Positions 55,706 through 64,000 of a stretch of DNA of 64,000 nt are shown piece after piece. Numbering within the stretch: the first letter of the stretch is position 1; each line of letters starts with the position of its first letter. The notes under the pieces were generated by a model, which made no database searches, was not told where the DNA came from, and saw only the letters and a program-made list of their open reading frames with translations. The position numbers and the translations under genes were made by a program. This DNA is from PALSA-660 sp963726435 (GTDB taxonomy: Bacteria > Actinomycetota > Coriobacteriia > Anaerosomatales > PALSA-660): the NCBI GenBank assembly GCA_963726435.1, contig CAVSCJ010000001.1, positions 124,001 to 188,000 of the forward strand, given 5' to 3'.

Positions 55706-56125
55706 TCAGCGTTTCGTGCTCGTCAGGTTCGCCAGCCTCGCCTGCTTCGTCGTCAGCTTCGTCGGCTTCGCGGGATCCGTCAGCCTGGTCGGCTTCGCGG
55801 CTTCGCCGGATCCGTCAGCCTTGTCGGCTTCGTCGGCTCTGTCGGCTTCGCCGGGTTCGTCGGCCTCGAGTCCTCGCCTCGCGTCGCTCGCGTCGCTCGA
55901 GTCGTCCGGCGTCTGCACGCCCGTGCCCGGGACGTCGGGCACGGTCAGCGTGACCAGATGACACCCCGAGCACGCCCCGGCGAAGTGCCCGGCGGGCGGC
56001 GCCGTTGTGTCGGTGATCGTGGGAGTCGCCGCGCGGGCGACCGCGACCGACATAGCCAGCGCAACGAGCACAAGGAGCGCGGCCAGCAGCGCGATCTTCC
56101 CGGGATCCGTCCGCCCTCTCTCCAT
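55706..56125 (-). CDS. Anchored monoheme protein with charged repetitive tail
   Basis: 139 aa from the ATG at 56125 (GGAGGATC upstream). One membrane helix (KIALLAALLVLVALAMSVAVARA), one heme site CSGCH, then a low-complexity tail that starts acidic (GEADRADEADKADG) and turns basic (KPTKLTTKQ). Tail bases are a diverged short tandem repeat. Possibly a small electron carrier held at the membrane. Confidence 0.65.
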   Translation of the reverse strand: MERGRTDPGKIALLAALLVLVALAMSVAVARAATPTITDTTAPPAGHFAGACSGCHLVTLTVPDVPGTGVQTPDDSSDASDARRGLEADEPGEADRADEADKADGSGEAAKPTRLTDPAKPTKLTTKQARLANLTSTKR

Positions 56126-56239
56126 GCGTGGATCCTCCGTTCCGCCCGTCTCCCACGTCCCGTTATCGCGCCCCGGTCTAAGAGGACGATGAGAGCGCGA
56201 TGAGGAATACCCCACGTTGCGGCCGGAGTCTCCTGGGGT

Positions 56240-56429
56240 TCCCCCGCCCGGTGACATGGAAGTTCGCGTGGTGCCGACGGCCGCTGGTGACCCGGACGAA
56301 GGCGACGTTCAAGCACCCGTCGGCCGGCGAACACTCCGCCGCGGCTTCGGGCGCGCCGAGCGCCGCCCGGGGAGCTACGCGTCGCACAACTGCACCTGCC
56401 ACCGAGGCAGCCCTCCCACCGGCGACTGA
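56240..56429 (+). pseudogene. Remnant of a multiheme cytochrome C-terminus
   Basis: In two frames the plus strand reads LVTRTKATFKHPSAGEHS and then SYASHNCTCHRGSPPTGD with a stop, matching the C-terminus of the cytochrome encoded at 57683-58627 (FKSTVFSHPARVGEHN ... SSCTCHGGRAPVGD). The rest of the gene is missing. A decayed partial copy. Confidence 0.6.
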
Positions 56430-56490
56430 GGCCGCGAGGGTTCTGCCCTTGGTCGTGACGCAAGATCGTCCGGCACTACTACATATATGA

Positions 56491-56527
56491 CAGAAGCGGG
56501 ACAGCCTCCAAGAGCTGCCCGCTTCTG
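56491..56527 (-). terminator. Terminator of tRNA-Sec
   Basis: CAGAAGCGGG(a)CAG / CTGCCCGCTTCTG inverted repeat, 35 bases past the tRNA-Sec 3' end on the minus strand, followed by TCATATATG. Confidence 0.65.
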
Positions 56528-56560
56528 AATCTCCCGCGTTTCCGCAGGTCACACACTCTA

Positions 56561-56657
56561 TGGCGGAGGCGCGTGCGAATCGAACACACCCGGGAGGCTC
56601 TTCACCCCCCACGACGGTTTTGAAGACCGCGGAAGCCACCAGGCCCCATCCGCCTCC
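56561..56657 (-). tRNA. selC: tRNA-Sec (anticodon UCA)
   Basis: 97 bases including encoded CCA. Acceptor GGAGGCG pairs with CGCCTCC; discriminator G. Anticodon stem GCGGT / ACCG-type with loop CTTCAAA, anticodon TCA. Long variable arm (about CGTGGGGGGTGAAGAGCCTCCC region) and TTCGATTC T-loop, as in selenocysteine tRNAs. Recognises the UGA in fdhA. Confidence 0.92.
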
Positions 56658-56831
56658 AGCGCGTCATTGTGGGGGCGCCCCAGGAGGGTGTCAAACCGCG
56701 AGGCGAACTCCGGGACCGGACACCGGGTATGGACACGGGGGCGGCATGGGCATTTACTCATAGTCGAGTTCCGGCAGAGGGGTTCTGGGTCCACACAGGG
56801 GCTTGTCCGTCGCATGGGAGGGGAGCCGGTC

Positions 56832-57518
56832 ATGAACTACTCGTACAACTACTCGAGCTCGAGCGGAGATGCGGCGGGAGGGATACTCGCTCTCATCTTC
56901 AGCGCGTGCTACTCGCTGTTCATGCTCGCCGTCGCCGTCCTGCTCATAGCAGCGATGTGGAAGCTCTTCACAAAGGCCGGCAAGCCGGGCTGGGCGGCGA
57001 TCGTCCCGATCTACAACATCATCGTTCTGCTCGAGGTCGTCGGACGCCCGACCTGGTGGGTCGTCCTCTACCTCATCCCGTTCGTGAACATCGTGATCCT
57101 TCTGATCGTCTGGATCGACTTGGCGAAGTCCTTCGGGAAGGACGTGGCCTACGGACTAGGACTCTTCTTCCTGCCGTTCATCTTCCTGCCCATGCTGGGA
57201 TTCGGCAAAGCGGCATACGTTGGACCTTCCGTGGCCGCCGCGCCGCAGGCGCCCTATCCGCCGCAGCCCTACGGTGCACCGCCGGCCGCGCCGTACGCGC
57301 CCCCGGCACCGCCCGTCTACGCGCCGCCGGCGCCTCCCGCGTACGTGCCCCCGGCACCGCCTGCCTACGCGCCTCCGGCACCGCCTGCGCCCGCCGCGCC
57401 TCCCGCGCCTCCCGCGTACGTGCCCCCGGCATCGCCAGAGCCGCCTGCGCCTCCCGCGCCTCCCGCGCCCGAAGCGCCCCCGGCGCCGCCCGAGCCGCCG
57501 GCTCCTCCCGCGGAGTAG
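56832..57518 (+). CDS. DUF5684-type membrane protein with Pro/Ala-rich tail
   Basis: 228 aa. N-terminal Tyr/Ser stretch (NYSYNYSSSS), three or four membrane helices with WKLFTKAGKPGWAAIVPIYNIIVLLEVVGRPTWW and WIDLAKSFGKDVAYGLGLFFLPFIFLPMLGFG, the mark of this family, then about 85 residues of Pro/Ala/Tyr repeats (YAPPAPPAYVPP). The tail may cross or bind the wall. Function unknown. Confidence 0.75.
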   Translation: MNYSYNYSSSSGDAAGGILALIFSACYSLFMLAVAVLLIAAMWKLFTKAGKPGWAAIVPIYNIIVLLEVVGRPTWWVVLYLIPFVNIVILLIVWIDLAKSFGKDVAYGLGLFFLPFIFLPMLGFGKAAYVGPSVAAAPQAPYPPQPYGAPPAAPYAPPAPPVYAPPAPPAYVPPAPPAYAPPAPPAPAAPPAPPAYVPPASPEPPAPPAPPAPEAPPAPPEPPAPPAE

Positions 57519-57682
57519 CCGCGGACTAGCGCTTGGTCGAAGAGGCCGCCGTCGCACACGCGACGGCGGCCTCCCTCGTGCGACCACCAGGCGCCGCCAC
57601 GGCCACCCGGCCGGGCCCTCTGGACAGCCCGGGAACGGGTATACGATTGCGGGGAGTCAGGACCTCACCGGACGGGGGCATC

Positions 57683-58627
57683 GTGAGCGACGAGAGCGCT
57701 GCGCAGGGCGAGCCGGACGACTCCTCGAGTCGCCCGCGGAAACGCCGCCTTCCGCGGTCCCTGATCTGGAGCGGCATCGCGATCGTGGCACTCGCGCTCT
57801 TCGCCGGCGCGATGGTCTACACCGAGCAGCCTTCGTTCTGCCCTACCTGCCACGAGATGCGCCCCTACTACTCCGCGTGGCAGTCCGGAGGCCACGCCTC
57901 TCGGGCTCAGTGCGTCGACTGCCACATCGACGCGGGTGTCATCGCCCGCATCGCCCACAAGCCGAGCGAGCTCAGGGAGGTGTGGGACCACTTCTTCACC
58001 GACTCCCGCTTCCCCAACTACAGCGTCGATGTGCCGAACACCCGGTGCACGCGTGCCGGATGCCACCCGACGGTCGTGACGAGATCCGGCTCCACGTTCT
58101 CCCACGCCCAGCACGCGACCCGGGCGAAGTGCCAGGAGTGCCACGCGACCGTCGGACACCTCGTGACACTCGACGCGCTGCAGGCCGAGGGCGTGCTCAA
58201 GGCCGCCGCGACCACGCCGGCAATCCCGGGCGGCCTGACCCCTTCAAGCGCGCCGGGGCACAAGCCGGTCAGCTGTCAGAAGTGCCACGACCAGGCCAAC
58301 ATGAGGTGCTCGGCGTGCCACGAGGCGCCGCACGAGCCGCGCGGGGAGTGCTCACTCTGCCACCAGCCGGGCGCGGACTTCGTCTTCGTGCACGGCGCGC
58401 GGGGCTCGGATTGCGCGCAGTGCCATCCGGCGCCCGCCAACCACTTCGGCCCCGACTGCTCGGCGTGCCACTCGCCCACCGTGGCCTTCAAGAGCACGGT
58501 GTTCAGCCATCCGGCCAGGGTCGGAGAGCACAACTACCGCAGCTTCCCGTGCGTGAAGTGCCACCCGACCGGCTACACGACGTCCAGTTGCACCTGTCAC
58601 GGAGGCAGGGCCCCGGTGGGCGACTAG
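57683..58627 (+). CDS. Membrane-anchored multiheme cytochrome c, NapC/NrfH-like N-terminus
   Basis: 314 aa from the GTG at 57683. N-terminal anchor (SLIWSGIAIVALALFAGAMVY) followed by FCPTCHEMRPYYSAWQSGGHASRAQCVDCHI, typical of the NapC/NirT/NrfH quinol dehydrogenases. Nine CXXCH sites, one CX4CH (CTRAGCH) and a last CTCH motif with only one residue between the Cys. Probably a quinol-oxidising cytochrome for extracellular transfer. Confidence 0.82.
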   Translation: MSDESAAQGEPDDSSSRPRKRRLPRSLIWSGIAIVALALFAGAMVYTEQPSFCPTCHEMRPYYSAWQSGGHASRAQCVDCHIDAGVIARIAHKPSELREVWDHFFTDSRFPNYSVDVPNTRCTRAGCHPTVVTRSGSTFSHAQHATRAKCQECHATVGHLVTLDALQAEGVLKAAATTPAIPGGLTPSSAPGHKPVSCQKCHDQANMRCSACHEAPHEPRGECSLCHQPGADFVFVHGARGSDCAQCHPAPANHFGPDCSACHSPTVAFKSTVFSHPARVGEHNYRSFPCVKCHPTGYTTSSCTCHGGRAPVGD

Positions 58628-58744
58628 GGGCTCGCGGCGACCGTCTCATGAGAGCGCCCTCATCAATGGCCCACGGATTGCACACGGCCCAGTGCGAGAA
58701 TCCTCGCTGAGACCGGACCCGATCCGTGAGGACCTGATCATCCG

Positions 58745-59218
58745 ATGCACGTCATGATCCGACCCATGATCTTGGCGGCCGCGCTCCTGGGAGCGATGAC
58801 GGTGGGCGCCTTGGCCGCCTCGTCGTCGGCGACGCCTCCGAACGCCGCCGATCTGCCTTCGATAACCACCTCCCTGCCGACCGCGGACTCCGTGGCGCCA
58901 GCGACGGCACCCGCTCCGGCTGCACCCTCATCGCTCCAGCCGAACACGAAGTCGAAGCCGTCAGCGCCCCGGGCCCCGAAGACGTCGCCAACATCGTCCT
59001 CTCACAAGGCCGCCACCTCCTCTCCCTCCAAGCCGACCGTGTCTGCTGCTGCGAAGGAGCCCCCCGCCTCTCCCGACATGCCCAAGACCGACGGCGACCA
59101 GGAGCGCGGCTCCGACCACTCGAGCCATACCGAGCACGAGGTCGTGACCCCGCCTCTCCACGAGTCGGACGAGGACGGCCATGACACGGAGCACCAAGAT
59201 CGCCAGAGCCACGACTGA
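58745..59218 (+). CDS. Secreted Pro/Ser/Lys-rich protein with His/Asp tail
   Basis: 157 aa. Signal peptide about residues 1-25 (ILAAALLGAMTVGALAASS), then low-complexity Pro/Ala/Ser/Lys, and a C-terminal stretch rich in His, Glu and Asp (HSSHTEHEVV, HESDEDGHDTEHQD) that could bind metal. No domain recognised. 29 bases ahead of the two-component genes, so it may be their periplasmic signal partner. Confidence 0.6.
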   Translation: MHVMIRPMILAAALLGAMTVGALAASSSATPPNAADLPSITTSLPTADSVAPATAPAPAAPSSLQPNTKSKPSAPRAPKTSPTSSSHKAATSSPSKPTVSAAAKEPPASPDMPKTDGDQERGSDHSSHTEHEVVTPPLHESDEDGHDTEHQDRQSHD

Positions 59219-59247
59219 ACGGCAGAGTGGAAGAGGAGTGGGAGCTT

Positions 59248-59913
59248 GTGAGGATCCTGCTCGTCGAGGATGAAGACCGCATCGCGTCCTTCATCGTCAA
59301 GGGACTGCAGTCAGAGGGGCACTCTGTCGACCGCGCCACCGGGATGCGCGAGGCGCTCGACCTCGTGTCGTCGCGCTCGTTCGACCTGGTGCTGCTCGAT
59401 CTCCTTCTGCCCGACGGTCACGGGAGCGACGTCCTGCGCGCCCTGAGGGTCACCGATCGCGACGTGCCCGTCATAGTGCTGTCGGCGCTGGGAGAGGTCG
59501 ACGACAAGGTCGAGCTGCTGGACCTGGGAGCGAGCGACTACCTCACGAAGCCGTTCGCCATGCGGGAACTCTCCGCGCGCATCCGTGCTCATGCGCGTCA
59601 AGGGCACTCCGCCTCCCACCGCCTGGAGACCACCGACCTGGAGCTCGACACCCGCACCCGGGTCGCCCGCCATGCCGACACGACCGCCGATCTTCCATCC
59701 CGCGAGTTCGCGCTGCTGGAGTACCTCATGCGCCACGCGGGCCAGGTCATGACCCGGCAGCAACTCCTGGACGCAGTGTGGGGATTCGATTTCGACACGG
59801 GCAGCAACGTGGTCGACGTCTACGTCGGCTACCTGCGCCGGAAGCTCGACATCCCTGGAGAGCCGTCCGCCATCGAGACGGTGCGCGGAGCCGGGTACCG
59901 TGTCCCGGCGTAG
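59248..59913 (+). CDS. OmpR-family response regulator
   Basis: 221 aa from the GTG at 59248 (GAGGAG upstream). Receiver domain with VEDEDR, LLDLLLPDG (phospho-Asp) and KPF; winged helix with LPSREFALLEYLMRHAGQVMTRQQLL and VDVYVGYLRRKLD. Overlaps the kinase by 14 bases. Confidence 0.9.
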   Translation: MRILLVEDEDRIASFIVKGLQSEGHSVDRATGMREALDLVSSRSFDLVLLDLLLPDGHGSDVLRALRVTDRDVPVIVLSALGEVDDKVELLDLGASDYLTKPFAMRELSARIRAHARQGHSASHRLETTDLELDTRTRVARHADTTADLPSREFALLEYLMRHAGQVMTRQQLLDAVWGFDFDTGSNVVDVYVGYLRRKLDIPGEPSAIETVRGAGYRVPA

Positions 59914-61318
59914 AAGAGTGACTGTGAGCGCCCGCGTCGCCCTCGCGGTGACGCTGGTGCTCGCCGTCGGCGTGCTCGCCCTCTCTCTAGCAGCCTACTG
60001 GAGGGTCTCGGCGTCGCTCGCGGACGATCTCGATCGAAACCTGCTGCGCGAGGCCGAGGCGTTCGCAGGCGCGATCGCCCCTGGTGTGGCGGCCGACGCC
60101 GACCTGCGCGCGGCCACGCGCACCTACCTGACCGCGCGAGATCAGGCGTCCTCGACGACGCGCCCGGTGCTGCTCGTCTACTTCGCGAGCGGGACGCCCG
60201 CCGTCATCTCGAACTCGAGCCTGCTGCTCGAGAACGCTACCGGCAATGCCACGGCCCTCAGTGCCGCCACTGCGAAGGCGGCCTTCATCGACCTGAGGCT
60301 CGGAAGGGAAGGGTACCGGGCCACCACGGTCCCGGTGCGCGCCTCCGACGGCCAGGTGGTGGCCGTGTTCGAGGCCGCGCTCCCGACTTCGACGATCCAC
60401 GCGCTGAGCACGGAACTGCTCGTCACGATGCTTGGTATCGGCCTTGTCGTCGTCGCGCTGGGCGCGTTCGTCGCGGTCTGGGCGGCCGGAGCGAGCCTCA
60501 GCCCGCTGGCGAAGACCGCCGCGACCGCCGCGCGGATCACCCAGTCCTCACTCGCCGAGCGCATAGACTACGCGGGGCCGGACGATGAAGTGGGACTGAT
60601 GGTCGCCTCCATCAACGAGATGCTGGACCGCCTCGAGGCCGCATTCGGCGAGCAGCGGAGGTTCACGGCGGACGCCTCGCACGAGCTCCGCACGCCCTTG
60701 GCCGTGGTCTCCGGACACGTTGACATGCTGCGAGGCGTCCACCTGAGTCCGGCAGAACGCGAGGAGGAGATCGCGCTGATCTCCGACGAGGTGGCTCGGA
60801 TGGGACGCCTGGTCAACGACCTGCTGGCGCTCGCGCGTCTGGAATCGGCGGCGCCCGGCAACCACCAGCCTCTCGATGTGTCCGCCTTGCTCCAGGAGGC
60901 CGCGGCGCGAGGTCGGGGGCTGGGCAAGCGCGCGATGACCGTCAAGCCGGCGCCGGGCCTGTGGGTCTCCGGTGATCCCGACCAGTTGATGCAGGCGCTG
61001 CTCAACCTGGTCGGCAACGCGGTCGCGCACACGGCCGACGGAGGCGTGATCACGCTGGCCGCGCAGGCGCGCGGCGATCGCGCGCGGATCACGGTGAGCG
61101 ACGACGGCCCCGGCATCCGACGCGAGGACCTGCCGCGCGTCTTCGATCGCTTCTATCGAGTCCAGGGGCCTCGCGGCGGATCGAGTGGCGGATCCGGGCT
61201 GGGGCTCGCCATCACGAGGCGACTCGTCGAACTCCACGGCGGCACGATCACGGCGGCCAACCGACCGCAGGCCGGGGCGGTCTTCACCATAGACCTCCGA
61301 CGGATACCCGCCCCCTAG
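59900..61318 (+). CDS. Sensor histidine kinase
   Basis: 472 aa. Two membrane helices (about residues 15-35 and 172-197) flank an extracytoplasmic sensor of about 130 residues, then HAMP, H-box FTADASHELRTPLAVVSGH, N-box LLNLVGNAVAHT, G-boxes DDGPGI and GSGLGLAI. Shares a CTAG double stop with selB. Confidence 0.9.
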   Translation: MSRRRRVTVSARVALAVTLVLAVGVLALSLAAYWRVSASLADDLDRNLLREAEAFAGAIAPGVAADADLRAATRTYLTARDQASSTTRPVLLVYFASGTPAVISNSSLLLENATGNATALSAATAKAAFIDLRLGREGYRATTVPVRASDGQVVAVFEAALPTSTIHALSTELLVTMLGIGLVVVALGAFVAVWAAGASLSPLAKTAATAARITQSSLAERIDYAGPDDEVGLMVASINEMLDRLEAAFGEQRRFTADASHELRTPLAVVSGHVDMLRGVHLSPAEREEEIALISDEVARMGRLVNDLLALARLESAAPGNHQPLDVSALLQEAAARGRGLGKRAMTVKPAPGLWVSGDPDQLMQALLNLVGNAVAHTADGGVITLAAQARGDRARITVSDDGPGIRREDLPRVFDRFYRVQGPRGGSSGGSGLGLAITRRLVELHGGTITAANRPQAGAVFTIDLRRIPAP

Positions 61319-63216
61319 CCGCGCCGCAGCGTGCGCGAGTCTCCCTCGCGCCTGGTGACGCCCTTGGCGTCGAAGAACTCCAGCAGCGGAACGACGTACT
61401 TGCGGCTCGTGCCTAGGATGTCACGGGCGTCGCTCGCGAGCATCGTGCCCTTGGCCTCGAGGAACTCGACGATGCGCGACCGCGCGGCTTCGACCGCATC
61501 GGCTGCGAAGTGCAGGTCCGGCCCGAGCCGCACGACTCGCCCCGCGGCGACGAGCTTGGTGAGCGCCTTGCGGGCCACACCGACGTCGACGCCTGTCGCC
61601 ATGGCGAGTTCGGCGACCGTGCCCGTTGCGAGCCCCTGCGCTTCGAGCAGGGGCATGAGTGTGGCGAGCGCCTCGTCCTCCTGCTGCAGAGCGGCGGCGG
61701 CCGCCTGCGGGTGCCGCACCTCTCCGCCGGTGACGCGCACCAGACCGCGGGTCGCGGCGTGGTCGAGGACCGCGTCGTAGACCTTCTGCCCGACCCGGCG
61801 GTCCACACGGTCACGAAGGGCACCGGCAGCGATCCCCGTAGACTTCGGATGCTCCTCGTGGAAGCGGACGAGTTGCGCGAGCGTGCCCGACACAAGGCGT
61901 TCGAGTCCCTCCGTTGTGACGAAGTAGGTCTCGCCTGCCACTTTGAGGCGTTCGAACGGTCCCCTGTTGAGATCGTCGGCCACGCCGGCGCGGGGCAGGC
62001 CGAGCGCTGACGCCACTTCGGCGGAGGTCATGGGGACCGCGCGCGAGACGAGCAGCCCCGTGGCCGCGCCGCGCAGGTCGTGCGCCTGCAGCGCCTCCAG
62101 CAGGTCTCGCTCTGGCGCGCGCAGGCGCGTGCGCCTGGGCGGAAGCGCGTCGAGGACCGTTCCGCCCCCGATGGTGGACACTGGAGAGTAGGAGCGCACG
62201 ATGAACCGATCGCCATATCTCGGCGCGAGCGGCTGCTCCAGCCGTATCTGCGCGAGCGCACTGCCACCGGGCTCCAGCTCGCCGCCGCCGTCCATGAGAA
62301 GCACGCGGCCTATGACCTCGCGCGTCCCGTGGTGCACGTGCACGCGCACGCCGCTCTGGAAGGGCTTCTCGTTGCCCGACAGGTACTTGAAGGAGGCGTC
62401 GAAACGGTCGGTCACCTGAAGCGACCCGGGGGCCGCCAGTATGTCGCCACGCGCGATCTCGTCGCGATCCAGCCCGGCGACGTTGATAGCCACGCGCATT
62501 CCGGCGCTGGCCTCGGTCACGGCCTGGGAGTGGACCTGGACGCCCCGCACCCGTCCCGTGCGGCCCGACGGAAGCACCTCTATCGGGTCGTCCCGTCGGA
62601 CCGTGCCGGACCACATCGTGCCTGTGACCACGGTCCCCGCGCCCGCGATCGTGAACACACGGTCGACCGGCAACCGCATCGGCAGCGCTGCCTGTCGCGC
62701 TGGCGCCTCACCCGCGACGGCGTCCAGCGCCGCCTTGAGCTCGTCCAGCCCCTGGCCGGTCCTGGACGAGACCGCGACGATGGGCGCACCCTCGATGCTC
62801 GTGCCCTTGAGCAGACGCGCGACGTCGTCCTCCACCATGGCCAGCCACTCGGGATCCGCGAGGTCGGACTTGGTGACCGCGACCACGCCGCGCGAGATTC
62901 CCAAGAGATCGATGATCGCCAGGTGCTCGCGGGTCTGCGGCATGACACCGTCGTCAGCAGCGACCACCAGCAGAACGACGTCGATGCCGGTGGCGCCCGC
63001 CACCATCTGTCGCACGAATCGCTCGTGGCCGGGGACGTCGACGACTCCCATGCTCGCGCCCGAAGGAAGGTCGAGCCGGGCGAAGCCCAACTCGATGGTG
63101 ACGCCACGTTCCTTCTCCTCCGGAAGACGGTCGGGGTCGGTCCCCGTCAGCGCCTTGACCAGCGCGGACTTCCCATGGTCGATGTGCCCGGCCGTGCCTA
63201 GGACGAGCGAGTTCAC
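61315..63216 (-). CDS. selB: Selenocysteine-specific elongation factor
   Basis: 633 aa, intact. GTPase motifs GTAGHIDHGKSALVKAL, DVPGHERFVRQM and TKSDLAD; domains 2 and 3 as in EF-Tu; then C-terminal winged helices that bind SECIS RNA (PLLEFFDAKGVTRREGDSR at the end). Brings Sec-tRNA to UGA in fdhA. GTGA overlap with selA. Confidence 0.93.
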   Translation of the reverse strand: MNSLVLGTAGHIDHGKSALVKALTGTDPDRLPEEKERGVTIELGFARLDLPSGASMGVVDVPGHERFVRQMVAGATGIDVVLLVVAADDGVMPQTREHLAIIDLLGISRGVVAVTKSDLADPEWLAMVEDDVARLLKGTSIEGAPIVAVSSRTGQGLDELKAALDAVAGEAPARQAALPMRLPVDRVFTIAGAGTVVTGTMWSGTVRRDDPIEVLPSGRTGRVRGVQVHSQAVTEASAGMRVAINVAGLDRDEIARGDILAAPGSLQVTDRFDASFKYLSGNEKPFQSGVRVHVHHGTREVIGRVLLMDGGGELEPGGSALAQIRLEQPLAPRYGDRFIVRSYSPVSTIGGGTVLDALPPRRTRLRAPERDLLEALQAHDLRGAATGLLVSRAVPMTSAEVASALGLPRAGVADDLNRGPFERLKVAGETYFVTTEGLERLVSGTLAQLVRFHEEHPKSTGIAAGALRDRVDRRVGQKVYDAVLDHAATRGLVRVTGGEVRHPQAAAAALQQEDEALATLMPLLEAQGLATGTVAELAMATGVDVGVARKALTKLVAAGRVVRLGPDLHFAADAVEAARSRIVEFLEAKGTMLASDARDILGTSRKYVVPLLEFFDAKGVTRREGDSRTLRRG

Positions 63217-64000
63217 GCGGGCTCTCCCGCAGAGATCTCGGCCAGGCGCGCGACTACCAGCGACTCCTCGAGCGAGGAGAGCGTCCGCGGGTCGAGGATG
63301 ACGCGGCCGTCTCGGATGCGCGCGACTATCGTCGGGTTGCCGAGGCGCAGGCGCTCCTCAAGGGCGTTGGCGCTCATGGTCCGCGGCGACAGCGTCACGA
63401 TGGTCGTGGGGATGTCCGCGAGCGGCAGGGAACCGCCCCCGGCGCGCGATACGTCGGGCATCGCGGCGACCCGGAAAGCGTCGTCCGTCGCCGCAGCGAT
63501 GTCATCGACCAGCTTGCGCGCGCTCGCGGCCACGTCGGCCGGGCGGCGGGTGAGCATGTGCAGGGTGGGGATCTCGGCGCGCGCGCGCTCTGGGTCCAGG
63601 TAGAGTCGCAGGGTGGCCTCGAGGGCAGCGAGCGTCATCTTGTCGAGACGGAGGGCGCGCGCGAGCGGGTGCTTCTTGAGCCGGTCGATGAACTCGGACT
63701 TGCCCGCGATGATGCCGGCCTGCGGACCGCCAAGGAGCTTGTCGCCCGACACCGACACCAGGTCCGCACCGGCCTCGATAGAGGAGAGCACCGTCGGCTC
63801 GTCGGGCAGCCCGTAGGGAGCTAGGTCGATCAGCACCCCGGAGCCCTGGTCCTCGTAGACCGGGACGTCGTGCTCTGCCCCCAGCGCCACCAGGTCGGAG
63901 AGCGTGACTTCCTCGGTGAAGCCGACGACGCGGAAGTTGCTCGAGTGCACCTTGAGGAGCAGTGCCGTCTTGGGCGTGATCGCCGCGGCATAGTCGGAGA
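63213..64000 (-). CDS. selA: L-seryl-tRNA(Sec) selenium transferase, N-terminus off the window
   Basis: C-terminal 262 aa. VYEDQGSGVLIDL, GADLVSVSGDKLLGGPQAGIIAGK with the PLP lysine, and ARALRLDKMTLAALEATLRLYL are SelA marks. Converts Ser-tRNA(Sec) to Sec-tRNA(Sec) with selenophosphate. Confidence 0.92.
   Translation of the reverse strand, partial: SDYAAAITPKTALLLKVHSSNFRVVGFTEEVTLSDLVALGAEHDVPVYEDQGSGVLIDLAPYGLPDEPTVLSSIEAGADLVSVSGDKLLGGPQAGIIAGKSEFIDRLKKHPLARALRLDKMTLAALEATLRLYLDPERARAEIPTLHMLTRRPADVAASARKLVDDIAAATDDAFRVAAMPDVSRAGGGSLPLADIPTTIVTLSPRTMSANALEERLRLGNPTIVARIRDGRVILDPRTLSSLEESLVVARLAEISAGEPA

Noticed and set aside
1..64000. CRISPR arrays, insertion sequences, prophage genes
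   Set aside because: No regularly spaced short repeats, no transposase or integrase, no phage gene runs were seen; the only phage-like piece is the fdhA insert.

Overview
The window is GC-rich DNA from an anaerobic, probably Gram-positive actinobacterial lineage. The sequence shows Tat-exported iron-sulfur proteins, many multiheme cytochromes with N-terminal export signals, no recognisable outer-membrane proteins, and a full selenocysteine, molybdopterin and tungstate theme. A deep-branching Coriobacteriia-like (OPB41/Anaerosomatia-type) genome would fit, but that is inference from gene content. The organism appears built around low-potential redox enzymes outside the membrane (formate dehydrogenase and two aldehyde ferredoxin oxidoreductase-like enzymes) feeding c-type cytochromes.

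Layout. 1-3.5 kb: three minus-strand genes (EamA-like membrane protein, anchored protein, NHL protein cut by the edge). 3.6-9.8 kb: formate dehydrogenase operon, fdhA with an in-frame UGA (Sec) and a bacterial SECIS hairpin, then fdhB and a hexaheme cytochrome; fdhA is broken by about 17 frame changes. 10.3-17.8 kb: minus-strand electron-transfer operon: cytochrome b, 7-heme, 13-heme and 20-heme cytochromes, TPR protein, NHL protein. 18.3-22.1 kb: plus-strand trio of two U32-type Fe-S proteins and a B12-binding radical SAM enzyme. 22.0-32.6 kb: two exported AOR operons with Tat-type Fe-S partners and cytochrome/beta-repeat surface proteins. 33.0-44.4 kb: one long minus-strand Mo/W operon (lipoprotein, tupABC, mobA-fdhD fusion, moeA, a 71-aa Cys protein, mobB, moaA, moaC, MOSC, mog, cysteine desulfurase, DUF3343). 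44.6-48.6 kb: LysR, Fur-family regulator with a perfect palindrome, CbiMQO metal uptake. 48.6-52.6 kb: flavodiiron protein, polyprenyl synthase, FetAB-like exporter. 52.6-59.2 kb: surface beta-repeat protein, cytochromes, tRNA-Sec. 59.2-64 kb: two-component system, selB, selA (cut by the edge).

The strongest candidate for an undescribed system is a structured 5' leader element found five times, each time just ahead of a W/Mo-linked transcription unit: fdhA, both AOR operons, tupABC, and the lipoprotein gene that precedes tupABC. The copies conserve a CUCCGA 5' edge, a covarying 6-7 bp stem, a CGAUAGGGU-like strand, a GAAA-capped hairpin and a GCCUYCC...AAAGG 3' edge. This looks like a tungsten/molybdenum-cofactor riboswitch regulon, either a divergent Moco-family RNA or a new class. 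A second theme is one exported beta-domain reused as the C-terminus of a cytochrome, an AOR, a heme protein and a YCF48-like protein, and as the N-terminus of the tungstate-binding protein. A third is that frame disruptions concentrate in formate/Mo/W genes while neighbouring genes of similar size are intact; this is either local assembly error or coordinated decay, and only reads can tell.
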